Origin: Spartobacteria bacterium | GTDB taxonomy: Bacteria > Verrucomicrobiota > Kiritimatiellia > RZYC01 | Direction of reading: 5' to 3' | Length of the DNA stretch: 64,000 nt | Assembly (NCBI GenBank): GCA_009930475.1 | Contig: RZYC01000010.1 | Span: 1-64,000 of the forward strand | In this document: positions 27,821 to 36,399 of the stretch, piece by piece | How the letters are laid out: every line of letters begins with the position of its first letter | Position numbering within the stretch: position 1 is the stretch's first letter | Notes under the pieces: generated by a model | Seen by the model: only the letters and a program-made list of their open reading frames with translations | Told to the model about the DNA's origin: nothing | The model's database searches: none | Translations under genes and position numbers: made by a program

Positions 27821-28369
27821 CTAGTGCACTGCCGCACGACCGGAAAGCGGATCGACGTCGATGGTCACGGATTTGCCATTCTCATCCTGCAACAGGACGC
27901 TGTATGGATCGCATTGCCCATTGGGATAATACATAATCCAATAAATGCCATCGATTTCCTGCACCTCGGAATCATCAGAAGCCGACACACTGACCATTTT
28001 TACATCTTTAAGTTTACGTGACAGTTTCTGTTCAATGCCAATGTCCTCCGGAGACTCTTCCTGGGTGGCATCGAGAAACATTTCTTCATCGCTTTTTTTA
28101 GCAGTACGGAGCATCACAACTTGAACGGTAGCCAGCTCGCTATCAAAAAGAACCGCAGTATCCGTTTGATGAAGAACCGCCATGCTGCGGGCATATCGAC
28201 CCGCCATAACCACGGCCCTGCTGCCTAGCCGCAATTTCATCCCTTTAAAAGAGTGACTGAAGGAAACGGCGGCGATCCCAGTGGAAATCAAAATGATCAC
28301 CACCACCATCAGCACCTCAATCAGCGTAAAGCCGCCCTTACGGCGGCTCTGCTGATGAACTAAATTCAT
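27821..28369 (-). CDS. Type II secretion pseudopilin, GspH/FimT-like
   Basis: 182 residues. It has the prepilin leader KGGFTLIEVLMVVVIILIST: cleavage by prepilin peptidase after the Gly before Phe, Glu at +5, then a hydrophobic helix. The globular part is longer and less conserved than GspG, as in GspH. It overlaps the preceding gspG by 4 nt (atga). It would be an inner-membrane subunit of a type II secretion or type IV pilus-like filament. No secretin, ATPase or assembly platform gene is present in the window. Confidence 0.8.
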   Translation of the reverse strand: MNLVHQQSRRKGGFTLIEVLMVVVIILISTGIAAVSFSHSFKGMKLRLGSRAVVMAGRYARSMAVLHQTDTAVLFDSELATVQVVMLRTAKKSDEEMFLDATQEESPEDIGIEQKLSRKLKDVKMVSVSASDDSEVQEIDGIYWIMYYPNGQCDPYSVLLQDENGKSVTIDVDPLSGRAAVH

Positions 28370-28761
28370 TGAGGGGTATCCAATGAAATTTCCGGTCCGC
28401 CGGGAGGTCCTGAAGATTTCAATGTATAAGATCCACTGCCGGCACTGTAAATAAAGGTATTCCCCCAGGGATCTTTGGGCATGCCTTTTTTCAGATACGG
28501 GCCATGCCAGTTGGCTCCGCTCCCCTGTACCAGATCATTCAGGGAGGCAGGGTAATTCCCGTGATCCACTTCATACATATCCAGCGCAAGGCTCACTGCC
28601 TGCAGACTCGCCTTTGCGGCACTGTCTTTTGATTGACCAATACGACCGGCAAATTTCGGCACGGCCACAGCGGCGAGAATGCCGATGATGACCACAACCA
28701 GCAGAATTTCAATCAGTGTAAAACCCTGACTGGCCTGGCGTGCTAACGTCTTATTTTTCAT
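28366..28761 (-). CDS. gspG: Type II secretion major pseudopilin, GspG-like
   Basis: About 131 residues, close to GspG length. It has the prepilin leader QGFTLIEILLVVVIIGIL with cleavage G|F and Glu at +5. The C-terminal part has GPYLKKGMPKDPWGNTF, the conserved GspG P-x-D-P-W-G-x-x-Y/F motif linked to calcium binding. It is the main subunit of the type II secretion pseudopilus. Start at ATG 28761, with aaggag 10 nt upstream; ATG 28770 is 1 nt from that site and less likely. It lies behind mscS in a minus-strand run of five genes. Confidence 0.88.
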   Translation of the reverse strand: MKNKTLARQASQGFTLIEILLVVVIIGILAAVAVPKFAGRIGQSKDSAAKASLQAVSLALDMYEVDHGNYPASLNDLVQGSGANWHGPYLKKGMPKDPWGNTFIYSAGSGSYTLKSSGPPGGPEISLDTPQ

Positions 28762-28776
28762 TGTACTCATGCTCCT

Positions 28777-29607
28777 TTAGTTACTTTTGTTATCCATCAC
28801 ATGTACATCCTGCTGAGGGTAGGGAATCTCAATTCCCTGCTTATCAAACTCCTTTTTAACGCGTTCGTTGATTGCAAACAAAACATCCCAGTAATCGGTG
28901 CTTTTCACCCATGGCCGCACCACAAAATTCAAACTGCTGCTGGCAAACTCCATGAAGCCGATTTTCACTTCCGGATCTTTCAGAATCCGTGCGTCTTCGT
29001 CGACGATATGTCGCAGCACCTGTTTTACGTGGTCAATATCCGCGTCATAGGAAACGGAATAAGTAAGGTCAATGCGACGCGTATCTTTTGTGCTAAAATT
29101 TGTCATATTATCCCCCGTTAATTTAGCATTGGGCACGATGACCCGTTTATTGTCCGGGGTACGCAGGACGGTGGTAAACAAAGTCAGTTCTTCTACAATT
29201 CCACCAACCCCGCCCGCCTGAATATAATCGCCAACCTTAAAATACTTCAAAAACAACAGCAAAATGCCCGAGGAGAAATTCGAAAGCGAATCCTTTAATC
29301 CCATAGCAACAGCAATGCCGGCCGTCGTGAGCAGGGCAATGAAGGAGGTGGCGGGAATCCCGAATTTTGTCAGGGCAGAAATGATGACAAAGGAGATGCA
29401 CGTCAGATAACTCAGGTTCCCCAGAAAGGTGACGAGCGTTTCTTCAATGCGCCTTCTGCGCATCCATTTTTCGAGCGCAGAGCGAACCCATTTGGCCATA
29501 TACAGGCCTAGGATCAGTATCGCCAGTGCCAAAATCAGGCGTATTCCGAAAAGCCCCGTCAGATGTTTCAGTTTAATCCATGTGCTCAGCGTTAAATCAG
29601 ACATCAT
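28777..29607 (-). CDS. mscS: Small-conductance mechanosensitive channel (MscS family)
   Basis: 276 residues, typical of the short MscS form. There are three membrane helices. The third, pore-lining helix contains LLTTAGIAVAMGLKDSLSNF, with the small-residue pattern of MscS, followed by the beta domain with GDYIQAGGVGGIVEEL and IVPNAKLTGDNMTNFS. The channel opens under membrane tension to release solutes. aggag is 6 nt before ATG 29607. It sits between a TPR protein gene and gspG; no functional tie with either is known. Confidence 0.93.
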   Translation of the reverse strand: MMSDLTLSTWIKLKHLTGLFGIRLILALAILILGLYMAKWVRSALEKWMRRRRIEETLVTFLGNLSYLTCISFVIISALTKFGIPATSFIALLTTAGIAVAMGLKDSLSNFSSGILLLFLKYFKVGDYIQAGGVGGIVEELTLFTTVLRTPDNKRVIVPNAKLTGDNMTNFSTKDTRRIDLTYSVSYDADIDHVKQVLRHIVDEDARILKDPEVKIGFMEFASSSLNFVVRPWVKSTDYWDVLFAINERVKKEFDKQGIEIPYPQQDVHVMDNKSN

Positions 29608-29616
29608 ATTTCTCTC

Positions 29617-30003
29617 CTATTCCGTTGTCGTAAACAAATTAAACATCAGCTGCTGATATCGCGGCTCCTCGCGTATGGCATCCAGATCATTGTCTTTCAT
29701 CAACCATTCCACGTCGCAATATCCCAGATAAACGGCATGTTCAAGTGCATCAAGTGCATCGATTTTATCCGCATTCAGCGCATAGCTGCATGCCATGTTA
29801 TACCAGACGTATGCATCATCAGGAAGCAGTCTGCAAAGCATCTCATCCATACGCAGTCCATCCTGTATCCTTCCGCATTTGGTATATAAATCCGCAAGAG
29901 CCCGCATCACGTCGACCCGTTCGGGCAGGCGAATCAATACCGCTTCCAGAAAGGTCAGTTCGACCTCTAACTGCCTGCGCTCAAGATTCCTTTGTTCATT
30001 CAT
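29617..30003 (-). CDS. Small TPR-repeat protein
   Basis: 128 residues without a signal peptide. The sequence is helical and fits two to three tetratricopeptide repeats: FLEAVLIRLPERVDVMRALA, then VWYNMACSYALNADKIDALD with the A-x-x-x-D-x-x-x-L phase, and AVYLGYCDVEWLMKDNDLD. The last, D-x-x-L-D-x-x-R-x-x-P-x-F/Y-x-x-L-like element is common in TPR ends. It probably mediates protein contacts; the partner is unknown. It lies 18 bp behind the ClpX-like gene and 9 bp before mscS on the same strand, so it is likely cotranscribed. The binding site is weak. Confidence 0.75.
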   Translation of the reverse strand: MNEQRNLERRQLEVELTFLEAVLIRLPERVDVMRALADLYTKCGRIQDGLRMDEMLCRLLPDDAYVWYNMACSYALNADKIDALDALEHAVYLGYCDVEWLMKDNDLDAIREEPRYQQLMFNLFTTTE

Positions 30004-30021
30004 AAATCAGCTCGCAGGATG

Positions 30022-31635
30022 TCACACGCAATCGGCATCTTTATTGAAACTATCCATAATCCACCTGGAGACCTCGCCGTCAGGATCATCGATGACCTGT
30101 CTGGTTATGGTGAACGACGTCGTCCCTGTTTTTTGACTCACGAGTTTGATACCATACAGGAAATCTTTAAAACGCTGTTCGCAAAATCCACGCACCGTTT
30201 TCTCCTGCGATACACTCTGCTGCACGACATAATCGACAATCTCATCAGAAATATGCAGCGAGAGCGACTCATCCATTACCAAGCGGTCAAAAAAGCGACG
30301 GACATCCTCCGCCATATGCACATGGCAGGCATCCTTTGAACTGATCAGCAGTTGGGCCACCGATGCGGCAGGATCGGTTACAGCCTCCTCTGTCAGCTCA
30401 AACATGGTCAATGGCGTGGACGGCAGTTCAAATTTAAACTCACGAAATACGCCTTCCATAACCGTCAGCAATCCGCGCGCACCGGTTTTCTCCTTAGAGG
30501 CCCGCTCGGCGATACGTGAAATCGCTTCGGGAGTTAACGATAAATCGATATCATACCCTTTAAAATCATGTTTATACTGATCAAGCAGATTGTCCTCTGA
30601 CTTGGTGAGCACGTCTTCTAAATCCTCTTTTGTCAAATGCTCACAGGACACCCGCACAGGGAGACGGCCAATAAATTCAGGCTCAAAACCATAATCGATG
30701 AAATCCCGGGTCGAGGCGCTGGCCAGGTATTCATTGGAATCCCTGCTACTCTGGGAAGGATCGTTGGTAAACCCGATAGCTGAGCGATCCAGGCGTTTGC
30801 GAACCTGATCGCCCAAATTCTGGAAGGCTCCACTGACAATGAACAAAATATGCCGTGTATTCATCGTGCGTTTTTGCGGCTTTCCGCCTTTCTGCATATT
30901 CATCACTGCCCGCATCTGACCCATAATATCGGTCTGACTGAACAGGTTTACATCGGTTTCCTCCATGAGTTTAAGCAGGTTGATCTGCACACCGCGTCCT
31001 GAAACATCACGTCCACCGACGTGATCTCTGGCTGCAATTTTATCAATCTCATCGATGTAGATGATACCATACTGAGCCAAATCTGTATTCCCGTTGGCCA
31101 CTTTGACCAGATCACGGACAAGATCCTCCACATCTGAGCCCACATAACCGGTTTCAGAAAACTTCGTGGCATCGGCTTTAACAAAAGGAACACCGATTAA
31201 TTTGGCAATGCACTTCATCAGGTAGGTTTTTCCCACCCCTGTCGGCCCCATAAGAAGAATATTGGATTTGGCGTACTGTTTGTCGCACAGTGACGCATCA
31301 TGCAGACAGGCACGCACATGATTGTAGTGATCGCAGATCGCAACAGACAGCACTTTTTTAGCGGCATCCTGCTTAATTACAAAACGATCCAGATAGTCCC
31401 GCACTTCTCGCGGACGGCGACTGAATTCGCGAATCTGCCGCAGTGCTTCCGCATCGGGATCATCTCTGAGTGCTTCTTTTTCATCATCTGAGACACTGGA
31501 CGGCCCCACATTCCCCAGCGGAATAAACTGCACATTAGCCTTCTTCAACATATCCTGAATCTGGGACAGTGGATCGGTCGTATCGACCTTTTCATTGTCC
31601 TTGTTTTTACCAGGCGAGTCATTCTGTTCCGTCAT
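30022..31635 (-). CDS. ClpX-like AAA+ unfoldase without zinc-binding domain
   Basis: 537 residues. Walker A GPTGVGKT (130-137), pore loop GYVGSD (163-168), Walker B IIYIDEID (191-198) and sensor residues follow the ClpX/HslU pattern. SAIGF (IGF at 287-289) sits where ClpX carries its ClpP-docking loop, so pairing with ClpP is plausible. The N-terminal Cys4 zinc domain of ClpX is absent; instead there is a charged, probably disordered 60-residue start. About 110 extra residues at the C-terminus have no family match that I recognise. It is probably an unfoldase with altered substrate or adaptor choice; a second, standard ClpX elsewhere is likely. It is the first gene of a minus-strand run with the TPR protein, mscS and gspG/H. 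Start ATG 31635, aagga about 10 nt upstream. Confidence 0.85.
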   Translation of the reverse strand: MTEQNDSPGKNKDNEKVDTTDPLSQIQDMLKKANVQFIPLGNVGPSSVSDDEKEALRDDPDAEALRQIREFSRRPREVRDYLDRFVIKQDAAKKVLSVAICDHYNHVRACLHDASLCDKQYAKSNILLMGPTGVGKTYLMKCIAKLIGVPFVKADATKFSETGYVGSDVEDLVRDLVKVANGNTDLAQYGIIYIDEIDKIAARDHVGGRDVSGRGVQINLLKLMEETDVNLFSQTDIMGQMRAVMNMQKGGKPQKRTMNTRHILFIVSGAFQNLGDQVRKRLDRSAIGFTNDPSQSSRDSNEYLASASTRDFIDYGFEPEFIGRLPVRVSCEHLTKEDLEDVLTKSEDNLLDQYKHDFKGYDIDLSLTPEAISRIAERASKEKTGARGLLTVMEGVFREFKFELPSTPLTMFELTEEAVTDPAASVAQLLISSKDACHVHMAEDVRRFFDRLVMDESLSLHISDEIVDYVVQQSVSQEKTVRGFCEQRFKDFLYGIKLVSQKTGTTSFTITRQVIDDPDGEVSRWIMDSFNKDADCV

Positions 31636-31818
31636 ACCATTTCATCCTTCTCGTTGCGCTTTTACCCCACAATAGGTGCGATTCTGCGGTGCCATTTGAT
31701 TAATATACAAAATGCGTTGATGTTTTCCATTATTTCCGTTAGAAAAAAGCCATCATATCGTGCTGATGTTGAAGCACGAGTATTGAATGAAAATCAGTCA
31801 AGGAAGGTACATAGAGTT

Positions 31819-33843
31819 ATGAAAGATATTTCTATCGCTGACGTTCGAAACTTCGTTATCATGGGACATACCGGCAGCGGGAAGACAGCCATCGTCGATG
31901 CAATCCTTTTTAAAACAGCGATCAATGACCGACACGGTCTAACCGATGACGGCACCAGCATGGCGGACTGGACAGACGAAGAAAAATCACGGAAAATCTC
32001 TATCTGGGCTAAACCCTTCGACGGGGTTTATACGACCCGCTCGGGAAAAATCGCCCGTCTGGTTTATCTGGACACTCCTGGATATGCAGACTTCTATGGA
32101 CAGGTCATTGCTGCCAGTGCGGTGGCCGATGCCGCCATTATCACTGTGGATGCCAACAGCGGTATACAGGTAGGAACCAATCGCGCCTGGCAGCGGGCCG
32201 AAGAACTGAACCTTCCGCGAGCCATTGCGATTACAGAGATTGACAAAGAAAATGCCGATTTCGAACAGACAGTGGCCACCATTCAGGAACACTGGGGTAA
32301 ACATTGCATCCCTGTCCGCCTGCCTACAGGTTCGGGAACCGTCGCCAATGTAATCAGCGGCTACGGCCTGACCGATGATTTGACGGAGGAAGCCAACGAA
32401 CTCCGGGCCAGCCTGCTGGAACTGGCGGCTGAAATGGAAGATGAATTGATTGAAAAATATCTCGGCGGCGAAGAACTGTCGACGGAAGAAATGTTCCGGG
32501 GACTGCGCGAAGCCATTGTCGCCTGTCATTTGGTTCCCATCTTTGTTCTGTCCGGAACCAAAGAAATCGGCATCGTGCCGCTGCTGGAAGGTATCTACAA
32601 TTTAATGCCTTCTCCGCTGGATGTGCCTGCAAAGGATATCCATGGCGACACGGTCGATCCATCGCCGGAGGCACCGATGGTAGCGCATGTATGGCGTTCG
32701 ATCAATGATCCGTTTGTTGGGCAGTTATCTTTCCTGCGCGTCTATGGTGGAACACTGAGAGCTGACAGCGATATCTATAATGTAAGCCAGGATACCAAAG
32801 AGCATGTCGGCGTGATGTATCTGCGTCACGGAAAGAAACAGGATGGAACGGACGGAGCCACAGCCGGGGATATCGTTGCCATACCCAAATTAAAACATGC
32901 CTCGCTGAATGACACCTTTACGACGCCCGGTGCACCGCGCACGATGCCCGACATCACGTTCCCCGGAAGTGTCGTTGAGTTTGCCGTTACAGCAAAATCA
33001 CAAGCAGACGATGATAAACTGGGTGTCGGCATGGCGCGCATCTGCGAAGAAGATCCCACCCTGCATATCAATCGGAATGAGAATACCCATGAAATGATTC
33101 TTTCGGGTATGGGCGATGTGCATCTGAGTGTGGCCGTGGAACGCCTGAAAAGCCGCAATCACGTCGAAGTCAACCTGTCGACACCGAAAATTGCTTATAA
33201 AGAAACCATTCTGGGCATTGGCGAAGGTCATTATAAACATAAAAAACAGTCCGGCGGACACGGCCAGTACGGTGAAGTCTATATTCGTATTGAACCGAAA
33301 GATCCGGCAGACGAAGAATGGTTTGTCGACAAGATTGTCGGAGGAGCCATTCCCAACAACTTCATTCCTGCGGTTCAGAAGGGTTTAATGGAAGGGATGC
33401 AGAAAGGCCCGCTTTCCGGCTCAACGGTCATCAATCTGAAAGCGACCCTCTATGATGGATCATTCCATGATGTGGATTCCTCTGAAATCGCCTTTAAAAT
33501 TGCCGCGCAAAGGGCGCTGCGCGAGGCGATGATGAGTGCCAAGCCGTCGCTCTTAGAACCCATTATGCAGGTAAAAGTTACGGTTCCGGATCAGTTCATG
33601 GGTGATATCACCGGCGATTTAAATCATCGCCGCGGACGTATTCTGGGCATGGAAACCAATCGCGGCATGCAGGTAATTATCGCAGATGTTCCTAAAGCTG
33701 AGATGTTTACCTATTCTTCCCAGTTGCGGAGTATGACTGGCGGACAGGGTTCTTTTGAAATGGAATTCACCCGTTATGACAGCGTTCCTTCAAATATTGC
33801 GCAAAAAATCATTGCCGAAAACCAGAAGAACGAGGAAGATTAG
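31819..33843 (+). CDS. fusA2: EF-G-like translational GTPase (EF-G-2/FusA2 type)
   Basis: About 674 residues. The order of domains is that of elongation factor G: GTPase domain, domain II, then domains III-V (ILSGMGDVHLSVAVERLK, GHGQYGEV, FMGDITGDLNHRRGRI). It departs from canonical EF-G: G1 is GHTGSGKT (16-23), G3 is LDTPGYADFYGQ with Tyr in place of the catalytic His, and G4 is TEIDKE instead of NKxD. This is the EF-G-2 type, whose role in translation is not settled. ATG 31819 was chosen because aggaagg lies upstream and MKDISIADVRNFVIMG begins the fold; an in-frame ATG at 31654 would add an unrelated extension. A strong terminator follows (33866-33904). It diverges from the ClpX-like gene. 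Confidence 0.92.
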   Translation: MKDISIADVRNFVIMGHTGSGKTAIVDAILFKTAINDRHGLTDDGTSMADWTDEEKSRKISIWAKPFDGVYTTRSGKIARLVYLDTPGYADFYGQVIAASAVADAAIITVDANSGIQVGTNRAWQRAEELNLPRAIAITEIDKENADFEQTVATIQEHWGKHCIPVRLPTGSGTVANVISGYGLTDDLTEEANELRASLLELAAEMEDELIEKYLGGEELSTEEMFRGLREAIVACHLVPIFVLSGTKEIGIVPLLEGIYNLMPSPLDVPAKDIHGDTVDPSPEAPMVAHVWRSINDPFVGQLSFLRVYGGTLRADSDIYNVSQDTKEHVGVMYLRHGKKQDGTDGATAGDIVAIPKLKHASLNDTFTTPGAPRTMPDITFPGSVVEFAVTAKSQADDDKLGVGMARICEEDPTLHINRNENTHEMILSGMGDVHLSVAVERLKSRNHVEVNLSTPKIAYKETILGIGEGHYKHKKQSGGHGQYGEVYIRIEPKDPADEEWFVDKIVGGAIPNNFIPAVQKGLMEGMQKGPLSGSTVINLKATLYDGSFHDVDSSEIAFKIAAQRALREAMMSAKPSLLEPIMQVKVTVPDQFMGDITGDLNHRRGRILGMETNRGMQVIIADVPKAEMFTYSSQLRSMTGGQGSFEMEFTRYDSVPSNIAQKIIAENQKNEED

Positions 33844-33865
33844 ACCTTATTTTTAGGCATATTGT

Positions 33866-33905
33866 CCCCGGCTGGACGCATGTCACGCCCTGCCGGGGCT
33901 TTTTG
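33866..33905 (+). terminator. Intrinsic terminator after fusA2
   Basis: Seven-bp arms ccccggc (33866-33872) and gccgggg (33892-33898) are followed by cttttt. It lies 23 bp past the fusA2 stop and before yebC, so it should separate the two transcription units. Confidence 0.85.
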
Positions 33906-33945
33906 TATTGTGAAATCTTTCAGACATTAACGACGAGGAAAGCGA

Positions 33946-34704
33946 ATGAGCGGTCATAATAAGTGGTCTACGATCAAACATAAAAAAGGTGCAGCTGATG
34001 CCAAACGAGGTAAGATATTCAGCCGCATATCCAAAGAAATCATCATCTGCGTACAGCGTGGCGGCGGCGACCCTTCTGCGAACCCAACCCTTCGCACATT
34101 AATATCCAAAGGCCGTGCGGAAAACATGCCGTCGGATAATATTGACCGCGCGATCAAAAGAGGCACCGGAGAACTGGAAAGTGCAGCCCTGGTTGAATAT
34201 GTTTACGAAGGCTATGCCCCCGGCGGTATTGCAGTTTTGTGCGAATGCCTCAGTGATAATAAAAATCGCACGGCTGCCGATGTAAAACATGTGTTTAACA
34301 AATTCGGGGGCAATCTGGGTGCCCAGGGCTCGGTCAGCCGTATGTTTGATCGCAAGGGTAAAATTATTATTCCGGCCGAGGGAATGGATGAAGACTCGCT
34401 GATGGAAATCGCCATCGAAGCCGGGGCCGATGACATGGAACGCGAAGACGATGTCTTTGTTATCACCACCGATCCCAATGCCTTCTCTGACGTACAAGAA
34501 GCCATTGAAGCCCAGGGCGTTACCGTGCAGGAATCAGAAATAACAAAGATTCCAGAAACAACCACACCAGTTACAGAAAAAGGAAAAGCACTTTCTCTGC
34601 TTAAATTTATCGATGCGCTGGAAGAACTGGACGACGTTCAGAACGTCTTCAGTAATTTCGATATAGATGACGCCATGATGCAGGAAATTGAAGACGAATC
34701 CTAA
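33946..34704 (+). CDS. yebC: YebC/PmpR family translation or transcription regulator
   Basis: 252 residues, normal length. It has the full N-terminal signature: MSGHNKWSTIKHKKGAADAK and the following RGKIFSRISKEI. Further family motifs are NPTLRTLISKGRAENMPSDN and YEGYAPGGIAVLCECLSDNK. YebC-type proteins are linked to relief of ribosome stalling at proline runs, and in some bacteria to transcription control; which applies here is not known. gaggaaag lies in front of ATG 33946. Close downstream is ruvC, as in many bacteria. Confidence 0.96.
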   Translation: MSGHNKWSTIKHKKGAADAKRGKIFSRISKEIIICVQRGGGDPSANPTLRTLISKGRAENMPSDNIDRAIKRGTGELESAALVEYVYEGYAPGGIAVLCECLSDNKNRTAADVKHVFNKFGGNLGAQGSVSRMFDRKGKIIIPAEGMDEDSLMEIAIEAGADDMEREDDVFVITTDPNAFSDVQEAIEAQGVTVQESEITKIPETTTPVTEKGKALSLLKFIDALEELDDVQNVFSNFDIDDAMMQEIEDES

Positions 34705-34750
34705 CCCAGCCATGGCAGGCACAGACCTTCTGAACCGGGATAACCGCGCG

Positions 34751-35254
34751 ATGATCAAAGTGTTGGGCATTGATACATCGATGCGGTCTTCCGGTGTTGC
34801 CATTGTGGGCCGCAAGGGTGCCATCACTCAGGCATTATTCTACGGCATTATTAAAAATCCGGCGAAACGCCCCCATTCGGCCTGTCTTGAGCATATCCAC
34901 ACCACCATTCTGGATATTGTTGATAAAGAGCAGCCGGACTGCGTGGCCATTGAAGGAATCTTTTTTTGCAAGAATGTAAAAACGGCCATTATACTGGGAC
35001 AGGCTCGTGGTGCCGCACTGGCAGCCTGCGCGGTGAATGGACTTCCCATTTATGAATATGCCCCGCGACGGGTTAAGCAAGCGATAACCGGCAACGGAAC
35101 AGCACAAAAATATCAGATGATCACTATGGTAAGCCGGCTGCTGGCATTGCCTGAAGCGACGCTGAAAGATGACGAAGCCGATGCGCTCGCTATCGCGCTG
35201 TGCCACTTAAATTGTCGCAACAGCATCACGGCAGAAACCTGCAAACAGATTTGA
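34751..35254 (+). CDS. ruvC: Crossover junction endodeoxyribonuclease RuvC
   Basis: About 167 residues. It cuts Holliday junctions during recombination, acting as a dimer with RuvAB. The four acidic catalytic positions are present: Asp8 in LGIDTSM, Glu68 in VAIEGIF, and Asp141 and Asp144 in LKDDEADALA. It differs from the common GIDPG by GIDTS. ATG 34751 was chosen because MIKVLGID matches family starts; in-frame starts at 34688 (TTG) and 34712 (ATG) would overlap or approach the yebC end and add residues not seen in the family. ruvA and ruvB are not in the window. Confidence 0.93.
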   Translation: MIKVLGIDTSMRSSGVAIVGRKGAITQALFYGIIKNPAKRPHSACLEHIHTTILDIVDKEQPDCVAIEGIFFCKNVKTAIILGQARGAALAACAVNGLPIYEYAPRRVKQAITGNGTAQKYQMITMVSRLLALPEATLKDDEADALAIALCHLNCRNSITAETCKQI

Positions 35255-35308
35255 CATCGTGTCATGCATTCTTCATAAATCGGTCATTTCAATTTAAGAG
35301 GGTCAACC

Positions 35309-35977
35309 ATGTGGACTGATTTTTTAACAGCCATCATTCTATCCTATGTGATCGGTTCTATTTCATTTGCAAAAATATTTGCCGGCATCAAAGGCGTCGA
35401 TCTGGCGAAATCCGGCAGCGGAAATTTTGGGGCAACCAATGTCTTCCGTTCCGTGGGTAAAGGTTGGGGTATCGCAACCTTTGTGTGCGATTTGCTGAAA
35501 GGCTATCTTCCAGTGGTGGTGTTCCCCTACATTGTCTATGTGGTGACACATGGTGCCTATGATGACCGCCATACCAGTGAACTGGCACTGACATGCGGAT
35601 TCTGCGCCATTGCCGGACATAACTGGTCGATGTTTCTCAAATTCAGAGGCGGCAAGGGCGTGGCAACAGGTGCCGGCGTGCTGTTGGGTGTGGCACCATA
35701 CAGTCTGGGCATCGGCCTGATAAGCTGGATTGCGCTTCTTCTCATCAGTCGCTATGTATCGGTGGCATCTATCGGAGCCGCACTTGCTGTGGCGATCTCG
35801 GTATGCTGGCGTTTCTTTTTTTCTCAGGCGATTCCCATCGCTGTGCTGGTTGTCGTCCTGCTGCTCTGCGTCCTCATCATCGTACGACACAAAAAAAATA
35901 TAGTCCGCCTACTCAAGGGCGAAGAAAATCGCTTTCATTTTACTGCGAAACAACGCGAACGGGCACAAACCCGGTAA
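35309..35977 (+). CDS. plsY: Glycerol-3-phosphate acyltransferase PlsY
   Basis: 222 residues with five or more hydrophobic helices. It transfers an acyl group from acyl-phosphate to glycerol-3-phosphate, the first step of phospholipid synthesis, in the inner membrane. Three family motifs are present: SYVIGSISFA, then SGSGNFGATNVFR, and the loop FRGGKGVATG with preceding GHNWS. agaggg is 6 nt before ATG 35309. The gene is followed by a lipoprotein gene on the same strand. Confidence 0.95.
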   Translation: MWTDFLTAIILSYVIGSISFAKIFAGIKGVDLAKSGSGNFGATNVFRSVGKGWGIATFVCDLLKGYLPVVVFPYIVYVVTHGAYDDRHTSELALTCGFCAIAGHNWSMFLKFRGGKGVATGAGVLLGVAPYSLGIGLISWIALLLISRYVSVASIGAALAVAISVCWRFFFSQAIPIAVLVVVLLLCVLIIVRHKKNIVRLLKGEENRFHFTAKQRERAQTR

Positions 35978-36001
35978 TTATTAATTGTAGGAGTGTCTTT
36001 C

Positions 36002-36349
36002 ATGAAATATGTATCCTGTCTTTTGCTGCTGCTTATCGGACTCGTCAGTGGTGGGTGTTTTCGTAAAGATGTCCAGACCTATGTTATCGATGTTCCGGGC
36101 ATGAAAACCAAGGACTGTGCACTGTACATTGAACAGGCGCTGCGCGCGCCGGAAGCAGGAAATGTGGCTATTGAAGGCATTGTTCACGTACAGATGGTGG
36201 TCACCAATCATCAGGTTTTCGTAACGTATGACAGTACGAAAATTGCCCGGAAGAATCTTGAATATCTGATTTGCGCCGCCGGATTTGAGGCCAATGGCAA
36301 TCCGCCCAAACCTGGAACACGCGAAAAATTACCCGACGGCTGCCGCTAG
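36002..36349 (+). CDS. Predicted lipoprotein with an HMA-like fold and a single metal-site cysteine
   Basis: About 115 residues. A hydrophobic signal ends at a possible lipidation Cys19 (LIGLVSGGCF). The remainder resembles a heavy-metal-associated domain: VPGMKTKDC where HMA proteins have GMxCxxC. The first Cys is replaced by Thr36; Cys39 is kept. A later cysteine lies in YLICAAGF. I infer an envelope-attached protein that may bind or carry a metal ion with altered coordination, or has lost that function. aggag is 8 nt before ATG 36002, which is why the upstream GTG (35993) was not used. Confidence 0.65.
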   Translation: MKYVSCLLLLLIGLVSGGCFRKDVQTYVIDVPGMKTKDCALYIEQALRAPEAGNVAIEGIVHVQMVVTNHQVFVTYDSTKIARKNLEYLICAAGFEANGNPPKPGTREKLPDGCR

Positions 36350-36399
36350 GCTTTCGATCCTTTTTCTACCGTAAAAAAACAAGCTGGAGACGAAATACA

